From Golubevia sp. BC0850 (taxonomy: Eukaryota; Basidiomycota; Exobasidiomycetes; Golubeviales; Golubeviaceae), in the NCBI GenBank assembly GCA_012976225.1, contig JAAVVG010000005.1, forward strand, positions 62,001 to 126,000: a stretch of DNA of 64,000 bases. Reading direction: 5' to 3'. Under the pieces are notes generated by a model. That model worked only from the letters and a program-made list of their open reading frames with translations, did not search any database and had not been told where the DNA came from. Below, piece after piece: positions 23,144 to 35,100 of this stretch (within the stretch, counting starts at the first letter, position 1; the number at the start of each line of letters is the position of its first letter). The translations under genes and the position numbers were made by a program.

Positions 23144-26124
23144 ATGTACGCTCAAGCTAGAGCTTCATTGAAACCAGCACCACGGACTCAATCCAATCAA
23201 GATGCTCCCCTTCAACCTGGATACTCTCCTTCAACTTCTCCTTCCTTCGATAGTACTCCGACTTTAACTCCAAATGAAAGCTATTCAAGGCCTAACTCTG
23301 TAAATGGGAAACGTCAGAGTGGCTCAATCTCTCCGAGAGTCCTTCAGCAACCAATCAACACTGCCTCTACCTCTACTTCCAATTCAAGTCCTCGAGCTAC
23401 TCCTCCCTCGCAGACTGAGACAATCATCAGGTGGGCGATACTCAACGTCAATTCAAGCTCAGTAGATCTTGTCAAATCATTCAACTCAGGAGCCAAGAAT
23501 GGAAGTGGTAGCATCTCGAGGCATCAGTTAGCTGCAGTGGTCGATTCAGACTCCAGGGCTGCTCAACAGATGATAGAGAACGTTGGAGGTCATGCTGTGA
23601 TGGAAGCGAATGATGGAAATGACGATGTTGAAGGAGTCAGAGTCTTTGAGGTGAGTGTCCTTTGTTGAGAACGTTCCTCCGAGTAGATAGGGCTAGAGGG
23701 GCAAGACGTCACTACTTGCGGTCTTTGAATGACTAGACCATTCCACTCTCGTCTTATCATACACTTTTCCTATCACTACAGTCTCTGTCCTCCATGTTCT
23801 CTTCTTCTTTCGCTTCACCGCCGACTCATCTCTTCATCTCAACTTCAAATGACTCTACCTCAAACCCCAACGATCTCTCTACCTTTCAAGCAGCCTCTTT
23901 AGCTCTCAAATCAGGTCTGGGAGTTCTGGTAGATAGATCTGCCTTTTTGAAACCAGTTTCTGGAAATGGAGTCGGCGGATTGAGCTTGGTGGAAGCTAAG
24001 GAGCTGGTCTCTTTCGCTGAGGGGAAACAACACTCTGGAGCCGAGACTAAGCTTACGAATGGGAATGGAAAAGGAAACGAAGGCAGTCAAGGCAGATTTT
24101 TAGGACTCCTTTACAATGAGGTCGAGAGTGGAGAGTGAGTAAATGTTTACTGCGATAGTTCGAGGAAATGTGTGCACTTTTCCGACAAGACCAATCAGCG
24201 TACCAAATCCAGTGACTCCCATTCTTCAATATTATGTTGTAATTTGACGAGAGGTAGTTTCCGAGAATCGCACATGCTGACTTGATCTATTCCCCTCATC
24301 CCTGCCTCCTCTCCCTCTCCCTCTCCCCCTTCAGCTTTGCTCCTCTCCTCTCTTCGGTAGCCACTGCTTATGCAAAGCATGAACTTGAGTCTTCAGATGT
24401 CAGACTTAGCTGGCAGATATCTCTAGGTTTTGTCAAGGTGAGTCTTATCTTCTTTTCTAGATCGATCCAACGAAGTCCAACCTCTCAACTTGATTCTGCT
24501 CCTTCTGTTTCAGGCCTTGGACGATCTTCGAAGTCAATTTCGCCAAAGATCGCCAAATCAAAATTGTTCTGCTAAGATGAAGACTGACTCTTCTCCCTCA
24601 AGAAAGGTTCCATCCTCTCCAAGACGGTCGCCTAGAAGCTTGACCCAGCCTTTCCCCTCTTCTGCCTCGCCAAAGCTGAATTCAGGACTTGGTCTCTTGA
24701 CTGAAGAGATAAGCGGAACGACCTCCAGGGGAGATCTTACTGTGCAGGAAGGAAGTGTAGATGCTCAAGGTGAGTACTCGACCACTTCTCAAAGATGTTT
24801 GGGAATTGACCGAACTTTCTCCAAATTTCTTTTTTTCATTTCAGCTGCTCTGCAAGCTCAAGTCCAGGAACTCCGGCAGCTTCTCAGACACAAGAATGCT
24901 TTAATCAGTTCACTAGAGCAACGAGCCAACTCGGCCTCCAGCGTTGCAAGCACGTCTTCGCGACGCTCCTCGATCACAGCCGCTCAAGGTCATACCTCCT
25001 CTCCAAATCTACCACGCCGAAGGACGTCTTCTTTAGAACCGACCAGACAAGCAAGTTCTCCTACTGTCGAAAATCCAAAGACTCCAGGTCGAACCTCAAA
25101 GGCGACGACTTCCTCATCAAGTTCAAACCGACCTTCCTCTCCTTCAACCAGCTCCAGTAGCGGACGGAGAAGATCCGTAGAAGCCACTAGACCTCTTTCG
25201 CCTCTCGGACCTCCAATCAGCTCAATCAACCAGCTCGGTGCAGTAACCGAAAGCAATTCGGTTGGAGAAGGCTTCCTGGCGCCTACCATCGCAAGTGAGA
25301 ATCGAAGAATGGCAAATTTAGGGGTCAATATCAATGGAGCAGCTTCTTCAGGCTTGAATACCACCTCCATCGCATCTTCCAATCCTAATTCAACTGGGAA
25401 GGTCATCAACAATCTCACTCAATCTCTTTCAGCTGCAAAAGAAGCCCTCGATAATACCAAAGGTCAGCTGAAAACTTCCCAGAGGAATGCAGCTACTCTA
25501 CAGAAAGCTTATGACGATCTCAAGGAAGCTTTGGCCAGAGCTCGATTGGAAAATGAAAGCTCTACCGGAATGATATCTCGAAAAGATAGACAAACTGCTG
25601 AAGCTGTCGAACGAGCCAGGAAAGCTGAAGCTGAATCCAAAGAATTGGGAAGAGCTTCAAGAGAATGGGGAACAAGAGTCAGAGAAGTAGAAGAGGAATT
25701 GGGAGAGTTGAGGAGGAAGAATGGTAAAACTGAAAGGGAATATGAGATTGTCGCTAGTTGTTGGAAGAGCGAGAGAGGGAAAATGATGGAGGAAGTCAGA
25801 AAGATTAGGGAAGAAGTAAAGAAAGTCAGAGCTGAGGAGATCGAGGAGGTCAAGAAACTGAAGGAAGGTTTACTTGAAGCTCAACGTAAATGGAGAGGTT
25901 TGGATGTCGAGAAGGAGAAAGAAGGCTTGGGAAACCTTCTCTCAGAACTAGAGAAAAACAGAGAAAGAGCTGCCTCAGTTCTCGGGAAAGAAATAGAGCC
26001 TTTAATGTCAAGAATGGAATCTAATGACAAGATCACGCAAGAGCAGGAGAAGGTCGTTAGAGAAGTGGAGGGAGAGCTGAGGAGAATCAAGACTTTGATG
26101 AGAAGAGCGGAGGGAAAAACGTGA
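23144..26124 (+). CDS. SHE3-like coiled-coil protein
   Basis: Five exons (23144-23650, 23782-24134, 24335-24437, 24514-24769, 24845-26124) keep phase and give 832 residues. The N-terminal third is Ser/Pro-rich with a folded-looking part around ETIIRWAILNVNSSSVDLVK and LLSSVATAYAKHELESSDVR. A short coiled coil (LQAQVQELRQLLRHKNALIS) is followed by a long Ser-rich linker, and the last 250 residues are an uninterrupted coiled coil (KVINNLTQSLSAAKEALDNT through REVEGELRRIKTLMRRAEG). Basidiomycete proteins annotated as SWI5-dependent HO expression protein 3, the adaptor linking mRNP to myosin, have this tail with a similar start motif; that is my basis. Another cytoskeletal coiled-coil scaffold is the main alternative. 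Confidence 0.6.
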
Positions 26125-26610
26125 GGCAAACCTTGCAGACTGTAGCAGAGTCGAATCATTTCCTTTCGGTAAGTCTCCGATATTGCTGATCTGAGTTGAC
26201 CTGGAAGAATAGTAATCTGACTCCATCTGTTCTCCCACCCCTTTCTCAGAATTCTATCCCCCACCTTATCTCTGTGGCTCCCCGTGGCTTTTGAGAAGCC
26301 AATTTACGACCCTTCATAGCCGTATTTTTAGCGATAGAGTGAACCCATCATCCCTTCATCCCAAGCCGCCATTGTTTAATCTCATTATCATTCATCCACA
26401 CCGCTTTTGGCTACACAATCACACCAGCTTTCGTGTCACTTCTATACCACTTTTTTCCGCAAGCGATGTTTTGTTTCTCACTTCTTGTTTTGTGAGTTTG
26501 AGTAATGTGTGATGAATAAAAAGGGCCTAAAGTAGGTGGAGAGCATAGAAATACACATTGGGAGCCACTGGACAAAACGCTATGTTCTAGAGAACCAGAA
26601 AAAGGAAGCA
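26125..26610. other. convergent intergenic region
   Basis: About 490 bp between two genes that end toward each other. It holds their 3' UTRs; no gene seen. Confidence 0.5.
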
Positions 26611-29408
26611 TCACTTCATTCTATAGTCCTTGACATCGTGGCCCAAAGAAAACAGATACTTCATAGTCTCGCCAGGAACGAAATAACCATCTCTAGTCAT
26701 TTCGTTTGCCAATTCTCTCCAATCCAAAACACCGTCTTTGGCAGCTGTCCTGATCAACATATCATAGGTGTTTTTAGTAGGAATCAAGCCCTTCCCTCTC
26801 ATCTCATCAAGGAAACCAATTGAATCTTCCCAATTCCCATCTTCTGCGTCCAAGCAAATCTGAATGACAATCTCATAGGTCTTTGAATTGATCTTGATCC
26901 CATAGTAATTGAGGTCTGACAGTAAAGATTTTGTCTTTTCTCTCGAAGACAATAGAAGACAAGATCTTAGAAGGGAATGATAGGTTGATAGATTTGGCTC
27001 CAAACTTTGGCTTGAACTTGGAATTTGAGGTTGAGATTTCTCTGGATCTTGACCTTTACTTGTCTTGATTTGAGAAACTGCCTTCCAATTCCAAAGCTGA
27101 CTCCTCATTTCGTAAAGTTCGAAGGCCCTTTTGACTTCGTTTACTCTATTTGAAGCTTTGATAAGTGCATTGAGAAGCTCGACATCGACTCCTCCATCTC
27201 TACCAACTCGCCTTCCTCTTTCCTTGAAAACCTTGATTGCCGTTTCCAGATCTTCATGAGAGAAGCTTGCCGCTCTAGTCAGAGGTTCAGTGATACCATG
27301 AATGCCATCATCACCTCCTGGAATTTCTAGGTCTGACTTATCCGAGATCCTACTTAAATCGATGAAATGTTTGAAAGAGGACTTGAAGTCGAAGACTTCA
27401 GACGAGGCTGAGAATAAAGATAAATGAATGGCCTGGGAAATCTCAGAAGGTAAGGATGTTAGAGTATGGGATTTTTTGAAAGATGAAATTACGGTTTGAA
27501 GGAAAGGATAAGCTGAGGGATCGAGGTCTCCACGAGAAGAGACTGAAAGAATTTGAAGGAACAGTCCGGTATCCATGGAGAGTAGACCTCTTTGAATGGC
27601 TCTTTGGAAAGTGAACTGAATTGTTGGGAGCTAGAAAGCATTGGATCAAATGAAATTGAGAAAAAGGGAGGTCAGTCTAAATCTGGATTGCGAGTGTTTA
27701 GCTTCCTTGCTCTCTCGAGAAGCCTCCATCGAACACTCACATCAGAACATCTAGCAGCACCCTTCAAAATGTCCATCCAGATCTTGGGTTCGATCTTTTG
27801 CATCGAACTTCTGTCGAACCAATCCGCCAATTCAACTGCAATCCTCGATTCTCTGCAGTGCAAAGCCAGAGCGATTAGGTTTTTTCTTGCATTCAGACTT
27901 AAAGGAACAAAGTCAGAGCCACTTTCCACCGAAGATGTCTTGGCTCCTAGAATCGATAAAGCAAATTCTAAGTTATGCGTATTCAGACAATGTTCTATCA
28001 TATGAGAGGTAGTTTCTGAAGTCCAATTCTTCATTAGAGAAGGGCTTAGAGGCGAACTTGAAGCTGAGGTTGAACATGCTGGCAATGATTGTTGAAGTTC
28101 AGTCGAAAGCTTCGTCGACGAGGTAGCAGAGGGAGAATTCGAGATTAGAAGTAAAGTGAATTCCATTCCTTCCATTGATCCTCCTTTGATGAAAGCTAAC
28201 AGCAAATGATCCAAAATTGCAGCTCTAATAGAACTTGAATCTTTTGCTTCGATGAAAGAGCTCAGCTTCTCCAAAGAAATTGAGCCTTTGCTCGAAGAAG
28301 ATGTAGAAGCTAAAGAAGTTGGTCTTCCATTTCCATCGATCAAATGCCCTAAACCAGCTCTTCTCATATCTAAGATGACTCCCAAAGCTAATTGATATTG
28401 ACCTTTACTTCCTAATAACCTTAACAGGGGCAAATAAATCGGTAATAGATATGATAGAGGTAGCTTTTCAACTTCTTCTACCTGGAGTTCCCTTGCTCTC
28501 TCTTCTACTTCTTCTTGTACCTCCTTTCGCTTTCCCTTGATGACTTTCTTTACTTCTCCAAACACCATGAAGCTCACCAGGTGGGTCCTAACCTGACTAG
28601 CAGCATAAAGACAGCCATGTAAATCACCTTTCCTTCCAGCTTTCTCCAAAGTATCATAAGCCTTTTTCAGCTCTTCACTCTCATCCAACAGTTGCTCGAA
28701 AGGAGGAAGGACTTTGGTGTTCTTGGACCTTTCTATCTGAGGATGATCTAACTGAGGAGATAGAGCTTGCTGTATTAGGTCTGAGTCTGAAGTTGGTAGA
28801 TCTGAAGACTGTGTAGGTAGAGGTGGTAGATTTGAAGGCGGTGGTGGAGTGAATTGAGATCGATGAGGCTCATTTCTGGACTTGCTGTCTGATTTGAAAG
28901 GAGAAGAAGAAGGAGACGATTTCAAGGATTGTCGTTTGAATATAGCGGATTGGAATAGAGGAGCTCTTAAGTTGGGGGAAGGTCGAAGATTAGCTCGAGA
29001 AGCTGGATAGATGGGTGAATCAGAAGTGGAAATGGAAGTTGAAGGTTCCTGTTCCTGTTCCTTGAATCGGTTCTCTTCTTCTTTGAGCTGATCTTTGGCA
29101 GAATCCGGGTTATTAAGTTGAGAAACAGAAGTTGAATTTGAGGTTGAAGAGGTTGAATTGAATCGAAGTTGCTGTTCAGGATGAGTTGGTCGATGGGAGT
29201 ATGAGCATGAAGAGCAAATCTTGGGGATGGATTGACTCTTCCTCCAAGCTGAAAGAATTGGTGCAGAGGGAGATCTTAATCTATTATTCAGTGTGTTCAG
29301 CAACAGTTTTGAGCCAGTTGCTTCCATTCTAGAGGGAGAGGGTGGTGTTGTCCTTAACACAAAGCCATGGAATAAATTTCTTCTTATCCTTCCCTCCAAT
29401 CCAATCAT
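26611..29408 (-). CDS. mitochondrial pentatricopeptide-repeat protein
   Basis: Two exons, 27741-29408 and 26611-27615, join in phase across a 125-bp intron to 890 residues from the first ATG. An in-frame ATG at 29327 ([20 protein letters not shown]) would give 863 residues and a cleaner Arg/Ser-rich mitochondrial presequence, and it leaves room for a promoter; I think it the more likely start. After a Ser/Pro-rich disordered third, helical-hairpin repeats appear: [20 protein letters not shown]-like segments, [40 protein letters not shown] and [20 protein letters not shown], matching the 35-residue PPR pattern. Such proteins bind mitochondrial transcripts for processing, stability or translation. 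Which transcript cannot be told. Confidence 0.78.
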
Positions 29409-29425
29409 CTTCTAACCAGAAAACC

Positions 29426-30453
29426 ATGGCCACTAACATTACATATCATCCAGGCAATGTCACCTACTCTGAAAGGTGTGAATCTCTTGGTTCAAAAGGT
29501 GCTACTATCTGGTTGACTGGTCTATCAGCAAGTGGGAAATCAACCATCGCAACTGCCTTGGAACAACACCTTTTACACTTACACCGACCAGCTTTCAGAC
29601 TAGATGGTGACAACATCCGATTCGGTTTGAACAAGGATTTAGGTTTCAGTCCAAAGGATAGGGAGGAGAACATCAGAAGAATCGCAGAGGTGAGTTTCCT
29701 ACTTCTCTTCTTTGGAACGGTCTTATGGTGGAGGACTGGAAGGATGAACACAGAGGTATGAGAGAAGCCTACAACAAGACAATTGGGGAAATCTTCTTAG
29801 ATGAAATGGCTTCTACAGGTCACTCCAGTCAAGTTGGAGCTCAAGACAAGGCACTTCTTGATTTCCATGACAAGAGGCTCGATTCTGGAAGGAACTTTCC
29901 TTTAACTCCCACTCCTTTTGCTTTCTCTCTCCAGGTATCACTTCTCTTCTCTTCTTCCTCTTCCCTCACCATCACATCTTTCATATCTCCTTACAAAGCT
30001 GATCGTGACCTAGCCAGAGACCTCCACTCTAAGCATGATCCAGCTCTACCTTTCATCGAGGTCTTCATCGATGCCTCAGTCGAGGAATGTGAGAAGAGGG
30101 ATCCAAAGGGTCTTTACAAGAAGGCCAGAGCCGGAGAAATCAAAGGTGAGCTTTTCGTTCTGTTTGCTGAGATGAGAGAGTCGAGCTTCTGGCCCTTCAT
30201 AGGCATACATTCTGACCTCTCTGTTCTCTTTTCTCTCTCAACAACGCCTCTCTCTCTCTCTTTCTCTATCCTTTTATCTTCTATTCTTCTTCGACTTTGA
30301 ACTCTGCCACTATCAGAATTCACCGGAATCTCAGCTCCATACGAAGCACCTGAAAAGCCAGAAATCCACATTCAAGCCGGTTCGACCTCTGTGGAAGAGA
30401 GCGTGAAGATTATCACTCAATACCTAATTGACAACGGTCACCTCAAAGTCTAA
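29426..30453 (+). CDS. MET14: adenylylsulfate (APS) kinase
   Basis: APS kinase phosphorylates adenosine 5'-phosphosulfate to PAPS in sulfate assimilation. Exons 29426-29689, 29935-30145 and 30317-30453 give 203 residues, the usual length. Seen directly: P-loop [11 protein letters not shown] at about 32-42, the DGDNIR motif and [47 protein letters not shown] and [12 protein letters not shown]. The segment that in the family reads like VSKLFADAGLVVITSF is here [16 protein letters not shown], of the same length but without the conserved Ala-Asp-x-Gly; the second exon begins exactly there. The 245-bp intron before it contains no better-matching segment. Start codon is 17 bp from that of the long PPR form, on the opposite strand. 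Confidence 0.9.
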
Positions 30454-30945
30454 TTTATCATCATTGTGTCCGGTCTTGAGGATGTTGGAAAGGCAGTTGG
30501 CGTTCTCGCAGCGATACAGATCGAAGGGATGGGACAAAGAAGAAGTACGTTTAGCTACCCCCCCCCCAAAAAAAATTAATTCTTTCGTGTAATCAGACCC
30601 GACCTCGTGAACTCCTCTTAAAAGTCAAGAACCAGAACAGGTGGCGAGAATAGATCTTTGAGAATTTGAAGTTCAAGCAAGCTCTTCTGGACTCTTCGTT
30701 GTTCGCTAGCAAAACCTCTTTGAAGGATAGACTTGAGCCATTCGATCCAACCTTCTTGAAAGTAAAATTACAATACTGTAGTGAGATCAATTCTGGTTAG
30801 GGCTTTGAAAGGTATAACACAGTAGTCAAGATCATCGACGCGATTCTGTTTTCAATTCTCGCCTTAACTCCTCCTTTCCCTTAGGCTTGCCTATTCAATT
30901 TTCTGGCATTGATTTTGAACTTCTTCAGAAACTGAAATCACTCCT
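30454..30945. other. convergent intergenic region with homopolymer runs
   Basis: About 490 bp between the ends of MET14 and the HAD gene. A run of 10 C followed directly by 8 A lies at 30558-30575. No gene is supported. Confidence 0.55.
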
Positions 30946-32061
30946 TTATTCACCGCCTATGACTTTGAGAACTTTCAAACCTTCGCTCCAATCTTGAACT
31001 TTCACCAAGTCAAAACCACCCTTTCCTCCCGCTTTGGTAGTCTCTTCTTTCTTGATGATCTCTTCCCAAAGTTCTTCCTCTCCATCTTGGCTTTCTGTTT
31101 TAGATTCTTCCAATCTTGATCCCAATCCTCTTGATCCCAATCCTTCTTCTCCCGTTCTCTTCTGTTTCCAATCTTCGAACCCTCTGGACAGATTGTGGTT
31201 TAAACCCAATCTCTCGATGGTTTGAAGCAATGACTTAGAGTCTCCGATAATGATACCAACATTTGCAGCTAAAAGACAAGGTAGGTCTGTCTGGCTGTCT
31301 CCGACGTAGATTGTAGCTAATTCCTCATCCTTGAGTTTCTCCCCTCTCTCTTTCCTTAATCTTCTGAATTCTCTAAGCTTATGGATTCCAGTTCTGATTC
31401 CTGAGAACTTTTCCTGAGGCGATGAAACGTTGTCAGCTTCATCATTTCCGACTTGACTGTCTTCGAATCTTGTAGCGTCGTTGGATTTAGTCATTTTGCC
31501 TGTCCCTTTTCCGTCCTTTCCGATTTGAATCTCATTTGCCACTATAGATTTAGGAATGTCTGGAGGGAACGAACCACCTTTTGGAGAAGAAAGGCCTAGT
31601 CTGATAAATTGAGCCGACCAGCCTACTGAAATGACATGAAGGTCGAGTAAACCTGCCTTTGATTTCGACTGAATCCACCCAGAAGCTGATGGTTCGGATT
31701 GACTTGAAGGTTCGCTAGTTGAAGCCCAACCTCTTCTGAAGGTCAAATCCTTAACTCTTGTCTCAAGCAAGTTGGGTTCGAAACCCTTGAATAAGCCACT
31801 GCTCTCAACCCTAGCTTGAGACTTCAATTCGACTTGATCTATTGAGCTAAGGTACTTCATTTGATCTCTCAGGTTAGTTGGAGATTGAATGATCTCGTTA
31901 TGCTTGGAGAGATCCTGCATATAATGAAGTGAGAGGGTTGAAAATCTGGGAGAAGAGGGAAGACTAGAGGAAGGAGTTGGAGGTGAAGATGGTGCAATCA
32001 ATGAAAGTGTATCTTTCGATGTTAGCGTTTCATCCCAATCCAAGAAAAGTTGAAGTATCAT
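30946..32061 (-). CDS. HAD-superfamily phosphatase-like protein
   Basis: A single exon of 371 residues from the ATG at 32061. HAD motif I is right at the N-terminus (LQLFLDWDETLTSKDTLSLI, with the nucleophile Asp and second Asp), motif II is probably LLDLHVISVGWSAQFIRLG, and motifs III-IV are ELATIYVGDSQTDLPCLLAA. This arrangement matches the small fungal family that includes yeast Cto1, implicated in cold tolerance, but I hold that link loosely. A further in-frame ATG at about 32154 would add 31 residues without motif support and would leave only 22 bp to the next gene; I prefer 32061. The middle of the protein has a low-complexity charged insertion. Substrate unknown. Confidence 0.75.
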   Translation of the reverse strand: MILQLFLDWDETLTSKDTLSLIAPSSPPTPSSSLPSSPRFSTLSLHYMQDLSKHNEIIQSPTNLRDQMKYLSSIDQVELKSQARVESSGLFKGFEPNLLETRVKDLTFRRGWASTSEPSSQSEPSASGWIQSKSKAGLLDLHVISVGWSAQFIRLGLSSPKGGSFPPDIPKSIVANEIQIGKDGKGTGKMTKSNDATRFEDSQVGNDEADNVSSPQEKFSGIRTGIHKLREFRRLRKERGEKLKDEELATIYVGDSQTDLPCLLAANVGIIIGDSKSLLQTIERLGLNHNLSRGFEDWKQKRTGEEGLGSRGLGSRLEESKTESQDGEEELWEEIIKKEETTKAGGKGGFDLVKVQDWSEGLKVLKVIGGE

Positions 32062-32176
32062 GTTTTGAGTATTGAGTGGTTGAGTGGTTTTTCTTGACGA
32101 TGAGTCGATGAGAAATTGAAAATCAGAGTCTTCCGCTCTTGAAGCTGCCTGCATAGAAACGTTTACAAGTTAAGAG
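32062..32176. promoter_or_regulatory. short divergent promoter, HAD gene and ADE6
   Basis: Only 115 bp separate the two preferred start codons, so the promoter elements of both genes are compressed or overlap coding sequence. Confidence 0.5.
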
Positions 32177-35100
32177 ATGAGTTCATCCTCAGTTTCAGGA
32201 TTAACAATCCTCGGATCTTCTTCTCTTTCAACATCTCAATCTAATCAACTTCTCTCCAAGCTACAATCCAACCTAGACTCTTCCTCCTCCTCTTCTTCTT
32301 CTTCTTCTTCGATCAAGTTAGATTCAGTTTCCTCTTTCTTCACTCATCACATTCAACTTCAATCTGATAGTTCAAAAGATTTACTTTCAACTCTCAAAGA
32401 TGTCAATTCAGCTCCAAGAAAAGATTTAGAGAATTTGCTAGACTATTCAGAACCTTCTTCTTCCGCTACTCCTCCAGATTCTTCTCTACTTCAAGCTCTA
32501 GAATCCGAATCTGCTATTCAGAAAGATGGTCAAACCTTCCTTTTCATCACTCCAAGAATCGGAACCATCAGTCCTTGGTCTACTAAAGCTACTGATATCG
32601 TCAATTTATCTGGTCTGGGAGATCAAATCTCCAGGTTGGAAAGAGGTCAGGTTTACATTCTAAATCATCCTAACACTCAGTCTATTTCTCAAGAGAATTT
32701 GGTTGTCATTCTAGATTTTTTACACGACAGAATGACTCAATCCATCGGAAGGGAGCCTGTGAAAAGTGAAGAGCTGTTCAGAACGGGTGAGCCAAAACAG
32801 TTGAGATACGTAGACCTTCTCGAGAAGAACGGAGAAGGAAAGAAGGACAAGAAGCAGGAAAGACTAGAATCCATCAAGAGGTTAACTGATTCCAATAATG
32901 AACTAGGTTTGGCTTTAGCAAAAGATGAGATTGAATATCTGATTAGCCACTTCATTGGATCAGAAGAATCAAGCTCTTCTTCTACCACTCCTTCAACCCC
33001 TTTGAGAAGATCTCCAACCGATGTTGAGTTGTTCATGTTTGCTCAAGTCAATTCAGAACATTGTAGACATAAGATCTTTAACGCAGATTGGTCGATAGAT
33101 GGAATCTCTCAAGCAAAGACTCTCTTTGGAATGATTAGAAACACTCACTCTTTAAACCCAAAGCACACCATCTCAGCTTATTCAGATAATGCAGCAGTCC
33201 TAGAAGGTTATCAAGGTAGAAAGTTCTTCTCTTCTCTTCCTTCATCTTCCTCATCTTCAACTTCTAAGGCTCTTCAGCCTTATTCAAGATCCTCAACTTC
33301 AGTTGACAATCCAATCCTCATCAAAGTGGAGACTCACAATCATCCAACTGCGGTTTCACCTTTCCCTGGTGCAGCTACTGGATCTGGAGGTGAGATCAGA
33401 GACGAAGGAGCTGTTGGCAGAGGTTCTAAACCAAAGGCTGGGCTGGTTGGATTCATGGTCTCTAATTTAATGCTGGATAATCAAGCTTTACCTAAAGAAG
33501 CTCAATTTGAAGATTCAAGTAAGAAGGAGAAAACTTGGAAATGGGAGAAAGATGTCGGGAAACCAGCTCATGTTGCCAGTGCTCTTCAAATTATGATGGA
33601 GGCTCCGCTGGGATCAGCAGCTTTCAACAATGAGTTTGGAAGACCTGGATTAGGTGGATTCTGGAGAACTTGGTGTGAAGAGATTGAGGTGAGTTTTTGA
33701 GAGACTTCAAAATTCGAGCTGGAGCTGGCAAAGGGCAGGAAGAATGGGAAAAAATTCGAGGAGATGCAAGATGCAATTCGAGTCGACCAGATTTTGGAAT
33801 TCGACCTAGCAAGATGGTACTTCGATACAAGATCCCGGGTTCTGGTTCAGATAGTCGGAAGTATGCGTCCAAAGCATTTTTTACGAAGCATTTTTTACGC
33901 CCGCGACAGCTTCGAAATCCTGGGCATCGCTTCTGACATGATTGTCTTACCCTGCTTCTGTTCTCTCCTCCATCCTATCAAACAGATCACGCCTCCATCA
34001 GGAGCCTCTGGACCAGTCTATGAGACTCGAGGATACCACAAGCCTATCATGCAAGCCGGTGGACTCGGAAATGTCCAACCTTCTCACGCTCTCAAGTCCA
34101 AGATCTCAGTAGGATCTGCTATCATCGTCTTGGGAGGACCCGGAATGCTCATCGGTCTAGGAGGTGGAGCTGCTTCTTCCATGGCAACCTCTGGAGATGA
34201 AGCCAGAGCCAAGTTGGATTTCGCTTCGGTTCAAAGGGAAAACCCAGAAATGCAACGAAGATGTCAAGGAGTCATCGATGCCTGTTGCTCATTGGATCTG
34301 ATTCAAGGAGGAGGAAGAGAAGCAGGAGGAAACCCGATCCAAAGCATTCACGACGTAGGAGCTGGAGGATTGTCGAATGCTCTACCTGAATTGGTTCACG
34401 ATTCAGATCTAGGTGCCGTCTTTGAACTACGAGACGTCCTCATCTCCGATTTTTCAATGTCTCCTATGGAAATCTGGTGTAACGAATCTCAGGAGAGGTA
34501 CGTCTTGGCTGTCTCCAAGGAAGACGTCTCAAGGTTCGAAACGATAGCCAAGAGGGAGAGATGTCCATTCTCCGTTGTAGGATACTCTACTCAAGAAGAG
34601 CGATTGGTGGTCAAGGACAGGCTATTGAAGAACACTCCGATCGACCTACCGATGTCTACTCTCTTTGGAAAGCCTCCCAAGATCGCAAGAGAAGCAAAGA
34701 GAGCCAGCCCTCCCAGACGAGAGTTCGATTCAAGTTTGAGATCTTACTTGACTGAAGAAGAACTTTCTCAACTCAAAGTAGGAAGAAAGGAAGGAGAGAG
34801 CTCAGCTCTACTCGAGGGATTGAATCGAGTTCTTCATTTGCCAAGTGTCGGAAGTAAGAGCTTCTTAATTACGATTGGAGATAGAAGTGTTACTGGTTTG
34901 GTCGCTAGAGATCAGATGGTTGGACCTTATCAAGTGCCTGTCTCTGATGTATCAGTCACCAGAGGAAGCTATGGATTCAACGATTCTCTGTCTGGAGAAG
35001 CAATGTCGAGCGGAGAAAGAACACCACTCTCCTTGATCAATGCGGCTTCTTCAGCTAGAATGGCAGTCGGAGAAGCTTTGACAAACTTAGCAGCTGCAAG

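Noticed and set aside
29725-29934. Open frame starting [11 protein letters not shown] within MET14
   Set aside because: It is intronic; the flanking exons join in phase to a normal-length APS kinase.
33800-33860. tRNA-like GGGTTC and GATGG pieces in the ADE6 intron
   Set aside because: No cloverleaf can be formed; stems do not pair and box spacing is wrong.
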